Below are positions 35,250-44,932 of a stretch of 64,000 nucleotides of DNA, in pieces. Origin of the DNA: Acidiphilium acidophilum (GTDB lineage Bacteria > Pseudomonadota > Alphaproteobacteria > Acetobacterales > Acetobacteraceae); the NCBI RefSeq assembly GCF_033842475.1, contig NZ_JAWXYB010000018.1, forward strand, positions 1,533,501 to 1,597,500, in the 5' to 3' direction. Numbering within the stretch: the stretch's first letter is position 1; every line of letters starts with the position of its first letter. The notes under the pieces were generated by a model, which was not told the DNA's origin, made no database searches, and was given only the letters and a program-made list of their open reading frames with translations. A program made the translations under genes and the position numbers.

Positions 35250-35977
35250 GCGAGCGGGGGAAACTGTCGATCGTGGGGATGGGGCCGGGCGATCCGGACC
35301 TGTTGACGCGCAAGGCGGCGCGGGTGCTCGGGGAGGCGCCGGTGGTTGCGTATTTCGCCAAAAGCGGGCGGGTGGGCCATGCGCGGGGGATTGCCGAGGG
35401 GTTGCTGGCGCGGGGGGTGCGGGAGTTGCGCTTCGAGTATCCCTATACCACCGAAATTGCTCATGTGAGCGATGAATATCGGGCGGCAATGGATTGTTTT
35501 TATGACAAATCGGCACGTGAGGTTGCGGCGGCGCTGGATGGCGGTGCGGATGTCGCGCTGCTCTGCGAGGGCGATCCGTTTTTGTATGGTTCCGCGATGT
35601 ATTTGGCCGACCGGCTGGGGCCGGCTTATCGCCATGAGGTGATTCCGGGCGTTTCGGGGATGAGCGCGTGCTGGTCGCGCGCGGGGGTGCCGATTGCCCA
35701 CGGTGATGACGTGCTGAGTGTTCTGCCGGGGACGCTGCCGGGGGATGAGCTGGCGGCGCGGCTGGGCGGCGGCGGGGCGGCGGTGATCATGAAAGTGGGG
35801 CGGAATCTCGCCAAGATCCGCGAGGCGGCGCGTCAGGCCGGGGTGATGGATCGGGCGATCTATGTCGAGCGGGGGAGCATGACGGGCGAGGCGGTGATGA
35901 AGCTGGGCGATGTGGTGACGCCCGGCGCGCCGTATTTTTCGATGGTGCTGATCCCCGGACGCCGGGGGGTCCGGTGA
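35246..35977 (+). CDS. cobI: Precorrin-2 C20-methyltransferase
   Basis: The 243-residue protein has the class III SAM-methyltransferase fold: [22 protein letters not shown] at the start, the GDPFLYGS loop ([16 protein letters not shown]) and [18 protein letters not shown]. The CobI/CbiL subgroup is indicated by the [18 protein letters not shown] region. It adds the third methyl group, giving precorrin-3A. It overlaps cobH and cobJ by four bases each. Confidence 0.95.
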   Translation: MSERGKLSIVGMGPGDPDLLTRKAARVLGEAPVVAYFAKSGRVGHARGIAEGLLARGVRELRFEYPYTTEIAHVSDEYRAAMDCFYDKSAREVAAALDGGADVALLCEGDPFLYGSAMYLADRLGPAYRHEVIPGVSGMSACWSRAGVPIAHGDDVLSVLPGTLPGDELAARLGGGGAAVIMKVGRNLAKIREAARQAGVMDRAIYVERGSMTGEAVMKLGDVVTPGAPYFSMVLIPGRRGVR

Positions 35978-36777
35978 GCGCAGACAGGGTGAGCGCGGAT
36001 CAGGTGACGGCGGAGCGGACAGGCGGGCGGCTGGTCGTGGTCGGGATCGGGCCGGGGGATGAGGCGATGGTGACGCCGCAGGCGCGGGCGGCGCTGGCGG
36101 GGGCGACCGATCTGGTCGGGTACGGGCCGTATCTGGCGCGGCTGGCGGTGGGGCCGGAGGTGGTGGTTCATGCCAGCGATAACCGGGTCGAGCTTGAGCG
36201 GGCGCGCCATGCGTTGGGGCTGGCGGCGTCGGGGCGGGTTGTGGCGGTGGTCTCGGGCGGGGATGCCGGGGTGTTCGGCATGGCGAGCGCGGTGTTCGAG
36301 GCGATCGAGCAAGGCGATCCGGCATGGCGGGGGCTCGATGTGTCGGTGGTGCCGGGGATTTCGGCGCTGCTGGCGGTGGCGGCGCGGGTGGGTGCGCCGC
36401 TCGGGCATGATTTCTGTGCGATTTCGCTCTCGGATAATCTCAAGCCGTGGGAGACGGTCGAGCGGCGGCTGGTCGCGGCGGCGGGGGCGGGGTTCGTGAT
36501 GGCGCTGTATAACCCGGCGTCGAGGGCGCGGGCGTGGCAGATCGGGCGGTGTTTCGAGGTGCTGCGCGCGGTCTTGCCGGAGGAAGTGCCGGTGATGTTC
36601 GCGCGCTCGGTGAGCCGGACGGATGAGCTTGTCACGGTGACGAGCCTGGGTGCCGCCGATCCGGCGCTGGCGGATATGCGGACGCTGGTGATGGTGGGGA
36701 CGGCGGAAACCAGAGTGATCGCGCGGGCGGACGGGACGAGCTGGGTTTATACCCCGCGCGGGGTGGCGGCATCGTGA
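35974..36777 (+). CDS. cobJ: Precorrin-3B C17-methyltransferase
   Basis: The 267-residue protein has VVGIGPGDEAMVTPQARAAL, LVGYGPYLARL, VVSGGDAGVFGMASAVFEA, VVPGISALLAVAARVGAPLGHDFCAISLSD and NPASRARAWQI, matching CobJ/CbiH. It performs methylation at C-17 with ring contraction after CobG. The start is GTG. Its last 31 bases overlap the 3' end of the convergent cobK. Confidence 0.95.
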   Translation: MSADRVSADQVTAERTGGRLVVVGIGPGDEAMVTPQARAALAGATDLVGYGPYLARLAVGPEVVVHASDNRVELERARHALGLAASGRVVAVVSGGDAGVFGMASAVFEAIEQGDPAWRGLDVSVVPGISALLAVAARVGAPLGHDFCAISLSDNLKPWETVERRLVAAAGAGFVMALYNPASRARAWQIGRCFEVLRAVLPEEVPVMFARSVSRTDELVTVTSLGAADPALADMRTLVMVGTAETRVIARADGTSWVYTPRGVAAS

Positions 36778-37526
36778 AGCCGGGACAGCCAGTCGAGCGC
36801 GGCGGTGACGGTCTCGACGCGATCGACCGGCGGGGTCGGCGGGCGGGCGATCATGATGACCGGCAGAGCGAGGCTGCGGGCGGCGGCGAGTTTGGCTTCG
36901 GTTGCGGCGGCGCCGGCGTTTTTGGTCACGAGGATGTCGATCTGGTGGGCGCGCAGGAGGGTGCGTTCGGCCTCTTCGTCGAACGGGCCGCGCGCGGTGA
37001 TGAGGGTGGCGTCGGGCGGGATGAGATCGGGGTCCGGCGGGTCGATGCTGCGGATGAGGTAGTGGTGCCGGGGGGTGGCGCGGAACGGGGCGAGGTCCTG
37101 CTGGCCGATGGTGAGGAAGACGCGGCGCGGGGTGGGGCCGATGGCGGCGGCGGCGGCGGCCATGGTGGGGAGTTCCATCCAGTGATCGGCTGCAACGGGT
37201 TGCCAGGCGGGACGGTCGATCCGCAGGAGCGGCGTGGCGGTGATTGCGGCGGCGTGGACGGCGTTGGCGGTGATGCGGGCGGCGAAGGGGTGGGTGGCGT
37301 CGATCAGCGCGTCGATCGCGTGGTCGCGGAGGTAGGCGGCGAGGCCGATGGCGCCGCCGAAGCCGCCGATGCGGCAGGGGATCGGCGGGAGGATGGGGTT
37401 GCGGGTGCGGCCGGCGAAAGAGAGGGTGGCGGCGTAGCGCGGATCGGGCGCGATGCGGCGGGCGAGATCGGAGGCTTCGCTGGAGCCGCCGAGGATGAGC
37501 AGGTTGAGGTGGGGGTTCGGGGTCAT
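36747..37526 (-). CDS. cobK: Precorrin-6A reductase, on the opposite strand inside the operon
   Basis: The 259-residue protein has the Rossmann start LNLLILGGSSEASDLARRIA, DALIDATHPFAARITANA, FLTIGQQDLAPF, ITARGPFDEEAERTLLRAHQIDILVTKNAG, all CobK/CbiJ landmarks. It reduces precorrin-6A with NADPH. The gene runs against its neighbours: its 3' end overlaps cobJ by 31 bases and its ATG lies 21 bases from the cobL start. It therefore needs its own promoter, which must overlap the start of cobL. Confidence 0.93.
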   Translation of the reverse strand: MTPNPHLNLLILGGSSEASDLARRIAPDPRYAATLSFAGRTRNPILPPIPCRIGGFGGAIGLAAYLRDHAIDALIDATHPFAARITANAVHAAAITATPLLRIDRPAWQPVAADHWMELPTMAAAAAAIGPTPRRVFLTIGQQDLAPFRATPRHHYLIRSIDPPDPDLIPPDATLITARGPFDEEAERTLLRAHQIDILVTKNAGAAATEAKLAAARSLALPVIMIARPPTPPVDRVETVTAALDWLSRLHDAATPRGV

Positions 37527-37547
37527 CGGCCCGGTTCGTCGCACTGG

Positions 37548-38732
37548 TTGAGCATTCTGGGAATAGGCGAGGAGGGGATTGCCGGGCTGGGCGCGGCGGC
37601 GCGGGCGTTGATTGGGCAGGCGGAGCTGGTGGTGGGCGGGGCGCGGCATATCGCGCTGGCGTCATCGTTGATTGCGGGGGAGCGGATGGTGTGGCCGCGA
37701 CCGATCGGCGATGGGGTGGCCGCGATCGCGGCGCGGCGGGGCTGGGCGGTGGTGGTGCTGGCGTCGGGCGATCCGTTCTTTCATGGGGTGGGATCGTTGC
37801 TGGCGCGGCATTTTTCGCGGGAGGAGTATCGCTGCGTGCCGGTGGCGTCCTGCGTGTCGCTCGCGGCGGCGCGGCTGGGCTGGGCGTTGCAGGAGGTGAT
37901 TGTGGTTTCGTGCTGCGGGCATCCGGTCGGGCGGGTGGCGGCGCATTTGTATGCGGGGGCGCGGCTCATGGTGCTGTCCGCGGATGAGACGACGCCGGGA
38001 GCCGTGATGGCGCTGTTGCGGGCGCGCGGGTTCGGGGAGTCGCGGGTTTATGTGATGGAGGCGCTCGGCGGGGCGCGGGAGCGGGTGCGGGAGGTTGGGT
38101 TCGGGGTGATGCCCGGCGGGATCGATCGGCTCAATCTGCTGGCGATCGAGGTGGCGGGGGCGGGCAATGGGGTGGGGTGTGTGCCGGGGTTGCCGGATGA
38201 CGCGTTCGCACATGACGGGCAGATCACCAAGGCCGAGATCCGGGCGGTGACGCTGGCGGCGCTTTCGCCGCGCCCGGGGGATTTGTTGTGGGATGTGGGG
38301 TGCGGATCGGGGTCGGTCGGGATCGAGTTTCTGCGGGCGCATCCGCGCAACCGGGTGGTGGCGGTCGAGCGGGATGGCGTGCGGGCGGCGCGGGCGCGGG
38401 AAAATGCGGCGGCGCTGGGGGTTGGACATTACGAGGTGGTGGTGGGTGAGGCACCCGGCGCGCTGGCGGGGCTGGCGGTGCCGGATGCGGTGTTCATCGG
38501 CGGTGGGGCGGGGGATGAGGTGATCGGGGTGGGGTGGCAGGCGTTGCGGGCGGGCGGGCGGATGGTGGTCAATGCCGTGACGATCGAGACCGAGGCGGCC
38601 TTGTTCGCGGCGCATCGGCGGTTCGGCGGGCGGTTGACCCGGCTGGGGGTGGAGCGGCTGGATCGGGTCGGGCGGATGCACGGGTTTCGACCGGGGATGA
38701 CGGTGACCCAGTGGCGCGGGGTGAAGGGATGA
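37548..38732 (+). CDS. cobL: Precorrin-6Y C5,15-methyltransferase (decarboxylating)
   Basis: The 394-residue protein fuses a CbiE-type methyltransferase (SILGIGEEGIAGLG, LASGDPFFHGVGSLL) with a CbiT-type domain (DDAFAHDGQITKAEIRAVTLAALSPRPGDLLWDVGCGSGSVGIEFL). It methylates C-5 and C-15 and decarboxylates the C-12 acetate chain. No ATG or GTG is available between the cobK start and the domain; a TTG at 37548 is the best start. The alternative GTG at 37509 would overlap cobK head-to-head. Confidence 0.93.
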   Translation: MSILGIGEEGIAGLGAAARALIGQAELVVGGARHIALASSLIAGERMVWPRPIGDGVAAIAARRGWAVVVLASGDPFFHGVGSLLARHFSREEYRCVPVASCVSLAAARLGWALQEVIVVSCCGHPVGRVAAHLYAGARLMVLSADETTPGAVMALLRARGFGESRVYVMEALGGARERVREVGFGVMPGGIDRLNLLAIEVAGAGNGVGCVPGLPDDAFAHDGQITKAEIRAVTLAALSPRPGDLLWDVGCGSGSVGIEFLRAHPRNRVVAVERDGVRAARARENAAALGVGHYEVVVGEAPGALAGLAVPDAVFIGGGAGDEVIGVGWQALRAGGRMVVNAVTIETEAALFAAHRRFGGRLTRLGVERLDRVGRMHGFRPGMTVTQWRGVKG

Positions 38733-39103
38733 TCGTTGCCGGGGTCGGGTGCCGGCGCGGGGCGGAGGGTGCGGCGATCGCGGCGCTGGTGCGGCGGGCG
38801 GCGGGGTTGGCGGGGTGCGAGATCGGGGTGTTGGCGGCGGCGTCGTTCAAGGTGGATGAGGCGGGGGTGAGGGCGGCGGCGGGGTTGCTGGGGGTGCCGG
38901 TGATATGGGTGGGGGCTGAGGCTTTGGCGGCGGTTCAGGGGGAGTGTGCGACACGGTCGGCGTTCGTGGCAGCGGCGGTGGGGGTGGCTTCGGTGGCGGA
39001 AGGGTGCGCGCTGGCGGCGGCGGGGGTGGGGGCGCGGCTGGTGCTCGCGCGGATCGAGGGGCCCGGGGTGACCTGTGCGCTGGCCGAGGGGGATGGGGCG
39101 TGA
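38729..39103 (+). CDS. cobE: CobE / CbiG C-terminal-like protein
   Basis: The 124-residue protein matches the small CobE/CbiG C-terminal domain: [47 protein letters not shown], a [12 protein letters not shown] motif and [16 protein letters not shown]. CobE is part of the aerobic pathway in the cobL-cobM region of other bacteria; its exact reaction is not settled. It overlaps the cobL stop and the cobM start by four bases each. Confidence 0.85.
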   Translation: MIVAGVGCRRGAEGAAIAALVRRAAGLAGCEIGVLAAASFKVDEAGVRAAAGLLGVPVIWVGAEALAAVQGECATRSAFVAAAVGVASVAEGCALAAAGVGARLVLARIEGPGVTCALAEGDGA

Positions 39104-39870
39104 CGGTGCATTTCATCGGCGCGGGGCCGGGGGCGGCGGATTTGTTGACGTTGCGGGGGCGGGATATTCTGGCGCGGTGCCCGGTATGTTTGTTCGCGGG
39201 GTCGCTGGTGCCGCGGGCGATGCTGGATTTCTGTCCAGTGGGGGCGCGGATTGTCGATACCGCGCCGATGAGCCTCGATGAAATCGAGGCGGAGTTCGTG
39301 GCGGCGGATGCGGCGGGGGTGGATGTGGCGCGGCTGCATTCGGGGGATCTGGCGCTGTATTCGGCGGTGGCGGAGCAGATCCGGCGACTGGAGGCGCGGG
39401 GGATTGCCTATACGCTGACGCCGGGGGTGCCGGCGTTTGCGGCGGCGGCGGCGGCGCTGGGGCAGGAATTGACCTTGCCGGAGGTGGCGCAGAGCCTGGT
39501 GATTACCAGGGTGGCCGGGCGGGCTTCGGCGATGCCGGCGGGCGAGACGCTGGAAGGGTTCGGGGCGACCGGGGCGATGCTGGCGGTGCATCTGGCGGTT
39601 CATGCGATCGGTGAGGTGGTGGCGCGGTTGACGCCGGCTTATGGCGCGGAATGCCCGGTTGCGGTGGTGGCGCGGGCGAGCTGGGCGGATGAGCGGGTGG
39701 TGCGGGGCACGCTCGGGACGATTGGGGGGATGCTGGCGGGCGACCCGGTGGAGCGGACGGCGGTGATTTTCGTGGGGTGGTCGCTCGGGGCGCGGCAGGG
39801 GCGCGAGAGTGCGTTGTATGATGCGGGTTATGACCGCAGGTTCAGGCCGGGGTCGGGGGCAAGGTCGTGA
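39100..39870 (+). CDS. cobM: Precorrin-4 C11-methyltransferase
   Basis: The 256-residue protein begins [22 protein letters not shown] and has [52 protein letters not shown] and the CobM/CbiF end region [12 protein letters not shown]. It methylates C-11 to form precorrin-5. The start is GTG, overlapping cobE. Its last 43 bases overlap the convergent cbiD 3' end. Confidence 0.95.
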   Translation: MTVHFIGAGPGAADLLTLRGRDILARCPVCLFAGSLVPRAMLDFCPVGARIVDTAPMSLDEIEAEFVAADAAGVDVARLHSGDLALYSAVAEQIRRLEARGIAYTLTPGVPAFAAAAAALGQELTLPEVAQSLVITRVAGRASAMPAGETLEGFGATGAMLAVHLAVHAIGEVVARLTPAYGAECPVAVVARASWADERVVRGTLGTIGGMLAGDPVERTAVIFVGWSLGARQGRESALYDAGYDRRFRPGSGARS

Positions 39871-40967
39871 ACCGGGCTTGGGGTGGTGCGGCCGGCGAGG
39901 CGGCCTTCGCGGTCGAAGATGACGATGTCGAGCGTGGTGCCGGTGCCCGCGAGGACGCTGGCGGCGGTGTGCCAGGCGGCGTCGGCGATGGTGGTGCCGA
40001 GGTCGATGCCGGAGCTCTGCGCGAGGGTGAGGATTTCGGCGATGGTGTTCGCTTCCATGATCGGGGCGGTGAGGGCGGGCGCGAGGGCGGCGAGGGCAGC
40101 GCGGTCGACCGCGTGGCGCTTGGAGTGGAGGTCGAGCCGGCCCTGGGCGAGTTTGGTGATTTTGGCGACGCCGCCGGCGATGGTGACGCGGGGAAGCTGG
40201 TGGCGGCGGAGGTATTTCAGCATGCCGCCGACGAAATCGCCCATTTCGATCAGGGCGACGTCGTCGAGGGCGTGGAGGGTCTGGACGGCGCGTTCGGAGG
40301 TGCGGCCGGTGGCGCCCGCGATGTGGGTGAGGCCGGAGGCGCGGGCGACGTCGATCCCGCGATGGATGCTGTCGATCCAGGCGGCGCAGGAGAACGGGAT
40401 GACGATGCCGGTGGTGCCGAGGATCGAGAGGCCGCCGATGATGCCGAGGCGGGCGTTGAGGGTGCGTTCGGCGAGGGTCTCGCCGCCGGGGATGGCGATT
40501 TCGACGATGAAATCGGGGTCGGGTCCGGCAATTTCGGTGAGGGCGGTGCGGATCATCGCGCGGGGGACCGGGTTGATCGCGGGTTCGCCGGGGGGGATCG
40601 GCAGGCCGGGGCGGGTGATGGTGCCGACGCCTTCGCCGGCGCGGAAGATCAGGCCGGCGCCGGGTGGGGCGGGGCTGAGGGTGACGCGGATCAGGGCGCC
40701 GTGGGTGACGTCGGGGTCGTCGCCCGCGTCCTTGACGATGGCGGCGGTGGCGGTGGTTTCGGTGCGGGTGGCTTCCGCGAGGGTGAAGGCGGTGGTGGCG
40801 CCGTTGGGCAGGGTGATGGTCACCGGATCGGGGAAGTCGCCGGTCAGCAGGGCCGCGCAGGCGGATTTGGCCGCGGCGGTCGCACAGGCACCCGTGGTCC
40901 AGCCACGGCGGAGCGGCGTCCGGTTCGTCACGGGCGGGACTATATCGTGGCGCGGCGGTCGAGTCAC
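39828..40967 (-). CDS. cbiD: Cobalt-precorrin-5B C1-methyltransferase CbiD, on the opposite strand
   Basis: The 379-residue protein has the CbiD signature [78 protein letters not shown] and the KLAQG-DLHS segment. CbiD belongs to the anaerobic route, where it deacylates and methylates at C-1. In the classical aerobic route CobF does this; no cobF is present here, so CbiD probably serves in its place. The GTG at 40967 gives the longest form; a GTG 12 codons on (40931) fits the family length better. It is head-to-head with cobA across 14 bases. Confidence 0.92.
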   Translation of the reverse strand: MTRPPRHDIVPPVTNRTPLRRGWTTGACATAAAKSACAALLTGDFPDPVTITLPNGATTAFTLAEATRTETTATAAIVKDAGDDPDVTHGALIRVTLSPAPPGAGLIFRAGEGVGTITRPGLPIPPGEPAINPVPRAMIRTALTEIAGPDPDFIVEIAIPGGETLAERTLNARLGIIGGLSILGTTGIVIPFSCAAWIDSIHRGIDVARASGLTHIAGATGRTSERAVQTLHALDDVALIEMGDFVGGMLKYLRRHQLPRVTIAGGVAKITKLAQGRLDLHSKRHAVDRAALAALAPALTAPIMEANTIAEILTLAQSSGIDLGTTIADAAWHTAASVLAGTGTTLDIVIFDREGRLAGRTTPSPVHDLAPDPGLNLRS

Positions 40968-40981
40968 ATCGGGGGGAGCGG

Positions 40982-41788
40982 ATGAGCGGCGTGGGGGATG
41001 TTCTGGATGATCTGGGTGATTTGCCCCGGCTGGAGCCGGGATCGGTGTGGCTTGCGGGGGCCGGGCCGGGTGATCCGGCGCATCTGACGTTGTTGACGCT
41101 GGCCGGGCTGCGGCAGGCGGATGCGGTGGTGCATGATGCGCTGGTCGATCCGCGGGTGCTGCGTCTGGCGGGGTCGGGGGCGCGGCTGATTGCGGCGGGC
41201 AAGCGCGGGGGCAAACCTTCGGCGGTGCAGGCGGATATCACGGCGCAGCTGATCGGGCTGGCGCACGAGGGGTTGCGGGTGCTGCGGCTGAAGGGCGGCG
41301 ATCCGTTCATGTTCGGGCGGGGCGGCGAGGAGGCGTTGACGCTGGCGGCGGCGGGGGTGCGGTTCAGGATCGTGCCGGGGCTGACCTCGGGGCTTGCGAG
41401 CATGGCGAGCGGGTTGATCCCGCTGACGCTGCGCGGCGTCAATCAGGCGGTGGTGTTCGCGACCGGGCATGGCGCGGTGCGTGACGAAGGGATGGATTGG
41501 GCGGCGCTGGCGCGGCTGGGCCAGCCGATCGTGCTGTATATGGCGATGACCAATCTGGCGGCGATCTGTGCGGCGTTGATGGCGGGCGGGTTGGCGGGCG
41601 AGACGCCGGCGGCGGCGATCGCTTCGGCGACGCTGCCTTCGCAGCGGATTCTGATCAGCAGGCTGGATGCGCTGGTCGATGAGGTTGCGCGTGAGGGGAT
41701 CGGGGCACCGGCGATCGTGGTGATCGGGGCGGTGGTGGCGGCGCGGGCTGCGCTGCTCGATTTGCTGCCTGCGCTTGCCTCGGTATGA
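40982..41788 (+). CDS. cobA: Uroporphyrinogen-III C-methyltransferase
   Basis: The 268-residue protein has the SUMT blocks: GSVWLAGAGPGDPAHLTLLTLAGL, DALVDPRVLRLA, GKRGGKPSAVQADI, VLRLKGGDPFMFGRGGEEA, IVPGLTSGLASMASGLIPLTLRGVNQAVVFATGH. It makes precorrin-2 from uroporphyrinogen III, the entry step to B12 and siroheme. No CysG oxidase/chelatase half is fused, so it serves the cobalamin pathway. It overlaps cobB by four bases. Confidence 0.96.
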   Translation: MSGVGDVLDDLGDLPRLEPGSVWLAGAGPGDPAHLTLLTLAGLRQADAVVHDALVDPRVLRLAGSGARLIAAGKRGGKPSAVQADITAQLIGLAHEGLRVLRLKGGDPFMFGRGGEEALTLAAAGVRFRIVPGLTSGLASMASGLIPLTLRGVNQAVVFATGHGAVRDEGMDWAALARLGQPIVLYMAMTNLAAICAALMAGGLAGETPAAAIASATLPSQRILISRLDALVDEVAREGIGAPAIVVIGAVVAARAALLDLLPALASV

Positions 41789-43128
41789 CGCGCGCGGTGA
41801 TCATTGCGGCGCCGCGATCGGGGAGCGGCAAGACCACGGTGACGCTGGGGGTGTTGGCGGCGCTGCGGCGGTGCGGGGTTGCGGTGCGGGCGGCGAAATC
41901 GGGGCCGGATTACATCGATCCCGCGTTTCATGCGGCGGCGAGCGGAGCCGCGAGCGTCAATCTCGACAGTTGGGCGATGGGGCCTGCGCTGCTGGATCGG
42001 GTGATCGCGGCGCAGGCGGAGCCAGCGGAGATTCTGGTGATCGAATCGTCGATGGGGTTGTTCGACGGGGTGGGGACGACGCGGTTCCGGCGGGGGGCGG
42101 CGGCGGATATCGCGGCGCGGTATGACATTCCGGTGGTGCTGGTGCTCGATGTGTCCGGGCAATCGCAATCGGCGGCGGCGGTGGCGCGCGGGTTCATCGG
42201 GTTCGATCCGGATGTCCGGGTGGCGGGGGTGATTCTGAACCGGGTGGGGAGTGCGCGGCATCGGGATCAGGTGAGCGAGGCGATGGCGGCGGCGGGGATT
42301 GCGGTGCTGGGGTGCGTGATGCGCGATGCGGCGCTGTCCCTGCCGGAGCGGCATCTCGGGCTGGTGCAGGCGGGGGAACATGCGGGGCTCGCCGCGTTCA
42401 TCGACCGGCTTGGCGATGTGGCGGGGCGGGATATCGATATCGACGGGTTGATCGCTGTGGCGGGCGGGCCGATCGGGGCGGCTTCGGGTTTGGCCCCGGG
42501 TCTGGCTCCGGGTCTGGCTCCTCCGGGGCAGCGTGTGGCGCTGGCGAGCGATGAGGCGTTCAGCTTCGTTTATCCGCATCTGCTCGCCGGATGGCGGGCG
42601 GCGGGGGCGGAGGTCGTGCGGTTTTCGCCGCTGGCGGATGAGGCCCCGCCGGCGGATTGCGATGCGTGCTGGTTGCCGGGCGGGTATCCCGAGCTTCATG
42701 CCGGGCGGCTCGCGGCGGCGCGGCGGTTTGCGAGTGGATTGCGGGATTTCGCGGCGAGCCGGCTTGTGCATGGGGAATGCGGCGGGTTCATGGTGCTCGG
42801 CGCGGGGCTGACCGATGCGGCGGGGGTGCGCCACGCGATGACCGGGCTGCTCGGGCAGGAGACCAGTTTCGCGCAGCGGCGGTTGCATCTGGGGTATCGG
42901 GCGGCGGTGCTGCTGGAGGATTGCGCCCTGGGCCGGGCCGGGCAGCGCTTGCGCGGGCATGAGTTTCATTATGCCTCGGTCACCGAACCGGGGGAGGATG
43001 CGCCGCTGGCGGTGCTGCGCGATGCGCGCGGGGTGGCGCTGCCGCCGCATGGCGGGCGGCGCGGCTGTGTTTCGGGTTCGTTTTTTCATGCGATTGCGCC
43101 GATCAACGAGGATGATGACGATGAGTGA
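41785..43128 (+). CDS. cobB: Cobyrinate/hydrogenobyrinate a,c-diamide synthase
   Basis: The 447-residue protein has an N-terminal dethiobiotin-synthetase-like ATPase (VIIAAPRSGSGKTTVTLGVLAAL, KSGPDYIDPAFHAAASG) and a C-terminal class I glutamine amidotransferase (CDACWLPGGYPELHAGRLAA, HGECGGFMVLGAGL with the catalytic-Cys region, RGHEFHYASV). It amidates the a and c side chains. A linker (about 233-245) carries a short in-frame repeat GLAPGLAPGLAPP (12-bp unit). It overlaps cobT by eight bases. Confidence 0.95.
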   Translation: MTRAVIIAAPRSGSGKTTVTLGVLAALRRCGVAVRAAKSGPDYIDPAFHAAASGAASVNLDSWAMGPALLDRVIAAQAEPAEILVIESSMGLFDGVGTTRFRRGAAADIAARYDIPVVLVLDVSGQSQSAAAVARGFIGFDPDVRVAGVILNRVGSARHRDQVSEAMAAAGIAVLGCVMRDAALSLPERHLGLVQAGEHAGLAAFIDRLGDVAGRDIDIDGLIAVAGGPIGAASGLAPGLAPGLAPPGQRVALASDEAFSFVYPHLLAGWRAAGAEVVRFSPLADEAPPADCDACWLPGGYPELHAGRLAAARRFASGLRDFAASRLVHGECGGFMVLGAGLTDAAGVRHAMTGLLGQETSFAQRRLHLGYRAAVLLEDCALGRAGQRLRGHEFHYASVTEPGEDAPLAVLRDARGVALPPHGGRRGCVSGSFFHAIAPINEDDDDE

Positions 43129-44131
43129 ATTCGACGATTTGCGGGCGCGGGTCAGTACCTTCGGGACCGGGGATGCAGCGGCGGAAGCGGCGGTGCGGGC
43201 GCGGCAGGACACGCTGACCAAGCCGCCGGGCAGCCTCGGGCGGCTGGAGGATCTGGCGGCGTGGCTGGCGCGCTGGCAAGGGCGGGCGATGCCACGGCTC
43301 GACCGGGTCGAGATTGTCGTGTTCGCGGGGAATCATGGCGTGGTGGCGCAGGGGGTTTCGTCCTTTCCGGCTGAAGTGACCGCGCAGATGGTCGGGAACT
43401 TCGCGGCGGGCGGGGCGGCGATCAATCAATTGGCGCGGGTCGCCGGGGCGGGGCTGCGGGTCGTGCCGGTCGAGGTTGCGAGGCCGACCGGCGATTTCAC
43501 CGTGGGGACAGCAATGTCGGCGGATGAATTCCGGGCGGCGGTGGCGGTGGGGAGCGACGCGGTGGCGCCGGGGATCGATTTGTTGTGTCTCGGCGAGATG
43601 GGGATCGGCAATACCACGGTGGCGGCGGCGCTGGCGGCGGCGTTGTTCGGCGGGGGCGGCGCGGCGTGGGCCGGGCGCGGGACCGGGCTGGATCAGGCGG
43701 GTGTGGGGCGCAAGGCGGCGGTGATCGACCGTGGGCTCGCGCGCCATGAGGCGGTGCTGGCCGACCCGCTGGCGGCGGCGGCGGCGCTCGGGGGGCGGGA
43801 ACTTGCGGCGATTCTGGGCGCGGTGATCGCGGCGCGCGAGCAGGGTGTGCCGGTACTGCTCGACGGGTTCGTGTGTACGGCGGCGGCGGCACCGCTGGCG
43901 GTGCTGGCTCAGGGTGGGTTGGATCATGCGCTGGTCGCGCATGTTTCGGCGGAAGCGGGGCATCGGCGGCTGGTGGCGGCGCTGGGGCAGGCGGCGTTGC
44001 TGGATCTGGGGATGCGGCTGGGCGAGGGGTCGGGTGCGGCGCTGGCGGTGCCGGTGCTGCGCGCGGCGGTGGCGTGCCATAGCGGGATGGCGAGTTTCGC
44101 CGAGGCCGGGGTTTCGGACGGTGCTGGTTAG
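43121..44131 (+). CDS. cobT: Nicotinate-nucleotide-dimethylbenzimidazole phosphoribosyltransferase
   Basis: The 336-residue protein shows TKPPGSLGRLEDLAAWLA, VVFAGNHGVVAQGVSSFP, NFAAGGAAINQLA, LGEMGIGNTTVAAALAAALFGG, GRGTGLD and a LLDGFVCTAAA-rich C-terminal half with the acidic EAGVSDGAG end; all are CobT (Salmonella name; CobU in Pseudomonas denitrificans). It makes alpha-ribazole phosphate from DMB. It sits directly before the cobalamin synthase gene, nine bases apart. Confidence 0.95.
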   Translation: MSEFDDLRARVSTFGTGDAAAEAAVRARQDTLTKPPGSLGRLEDLAAWLARWQGRAMPRLDRVEIVVFAGNHGVVAQGVSSFPAEVTAQMVGNFAAGGAAINQLARVAGAGLRVVPVEVARPTGDFTVGTAMSADEFRAAVAVGSDAVAPGIDLLCLGEMGIGNTTVAAALAAALFGGGGAAWAGRGTGLDQAGVGRKAAVIDRGLARHEAVLADPLAAAAALGGRELAAILGAVIAAREQGVPVLLDGFVCTAAAAPLAVLAQGGLDHALVAHVSAEAGHRRLVAALGQAALLDLGMRLGEGSGAALAVPVLRAAVACHSGMASFAEAGVSDGAG

Positions 44132-44140
44132 GTTCGCATC

Positions 44141-44932
44141 ATGAGATCGCGCCGGGGGGCGGAGTTGCTGGCGGCGATGGGGCTGCTGACCCGCTTGCCG
44201 CTCGGGCGCTATCTGCCGGGGCCGGATGAGGTCGATCAGGCGCAAAGCGTCCGGGCGTATCCGCTGGTGGGTGGGGTGGTCGGGCTGATCGCGGCCATGG
44301 GGTATGCGCTGGCGAGCGAGGCCGGGATGTCGCCTTTGCTCGCGGCGTTCTGGGCGCTGGTGGTCAACGGGCTGGTGACCGGCGCGCTGCACGAGGACGG
44401 GCTGGCGGATAGTGCGGATGGGCTCGCGGGGGGCCAGAGTGTGACGCGGCGGCTGGAGATCATGCGCGACAGCCGGATCGGCAGTTACGGGGCGCTGGCG
44501 CTGATGCTTTCGCTCGGGGTGCGGGGGGCGGCGATCGCGGCACTCGGAATCCCGGGAGTAGTGGCGGCGGGGGTGGTTTCGGCGGGGATGTTGGGGCGGA
44601 TGGCGATGGTGCTGGTGATGTGGCGCGGGGAACCGGCGCGGCGGGACGGGTTGGCCGCAGGGATCGGGCCGATACCGCGCCATGCGGCGTGGACGGCGGC
44701 GGGGAGTGCGGCGCTGGTGTGCGTGGTGCTGCTCGGCGTGGTTCGTGCGGTGCTCGTGCTGGCAGTGACCGGGGGGCTCGCGTGGTGGTGGCGCGGCGTG
44801 GGGCGGCGCGCGATCGGTGGATATACCGGCGATACGCTGGGCGGGTTGGAAATCATCGTGGAATGTGTGGTGCTGAGCCTGTTGGCCGGGGTGATGGCGA
44901 AGGGCGGGTTCCGGGTTATGGGATCAGGGTGA
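44141..44932 (+). CDS. cobS: Adenosylcobinamide-GDP ribazoletransferase (cobalamin synthase)
   Basis: The 263-residue membrane protein has the family motifs LLTRLPLGRYLPGPDEVDQAQSVRAYPLVGGVVGLI, the acidic metal site HEDGLADSADGLAGG, MRDSRIGSYGALALML and GGYTGDTLGGLEIIVE near the end. Six to seven hydrophobic segments are visible. It joins cobinamide-GDP to alpha-ribazole (phosphate). In the P. denitrificans nomenclature this is cobV; it is not the chelatase CobS. Its last 17 bases overlap the convergent cobC. Confidence 0.95.
   Translation: MRSRRGAELLAAMGLLTRLPLGRYLPGPDEVDQAQSVRAYPLVGGVVGLIAAMGYALASEAGMSPLLAAFWALVVNGLVTGALHEDGLADSADGLAGGQSVTRRLEIMRDSRIGSYGALALMLSLGVRGAAIAALGIPGVVAAGVVSAGMLGRMAMVLVMWRGEPARRDGLAAGIGPIPRHAAWTAAGSAALVCVVLLGVVRAVLVLAVTGGLAWWWRGVGRRAIGGYTGDTLGGLEIIVECVVLSLLAGVMAKGGFRVMGSG

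Noticed and set aside
38935-41442. Minus-strand open frame of about 835 codons across cobE, cobM and cbiD
   Set aside because: Its frame differs from the real cbiD and has Arg/Pro/His-rich composition; it is a shadow.
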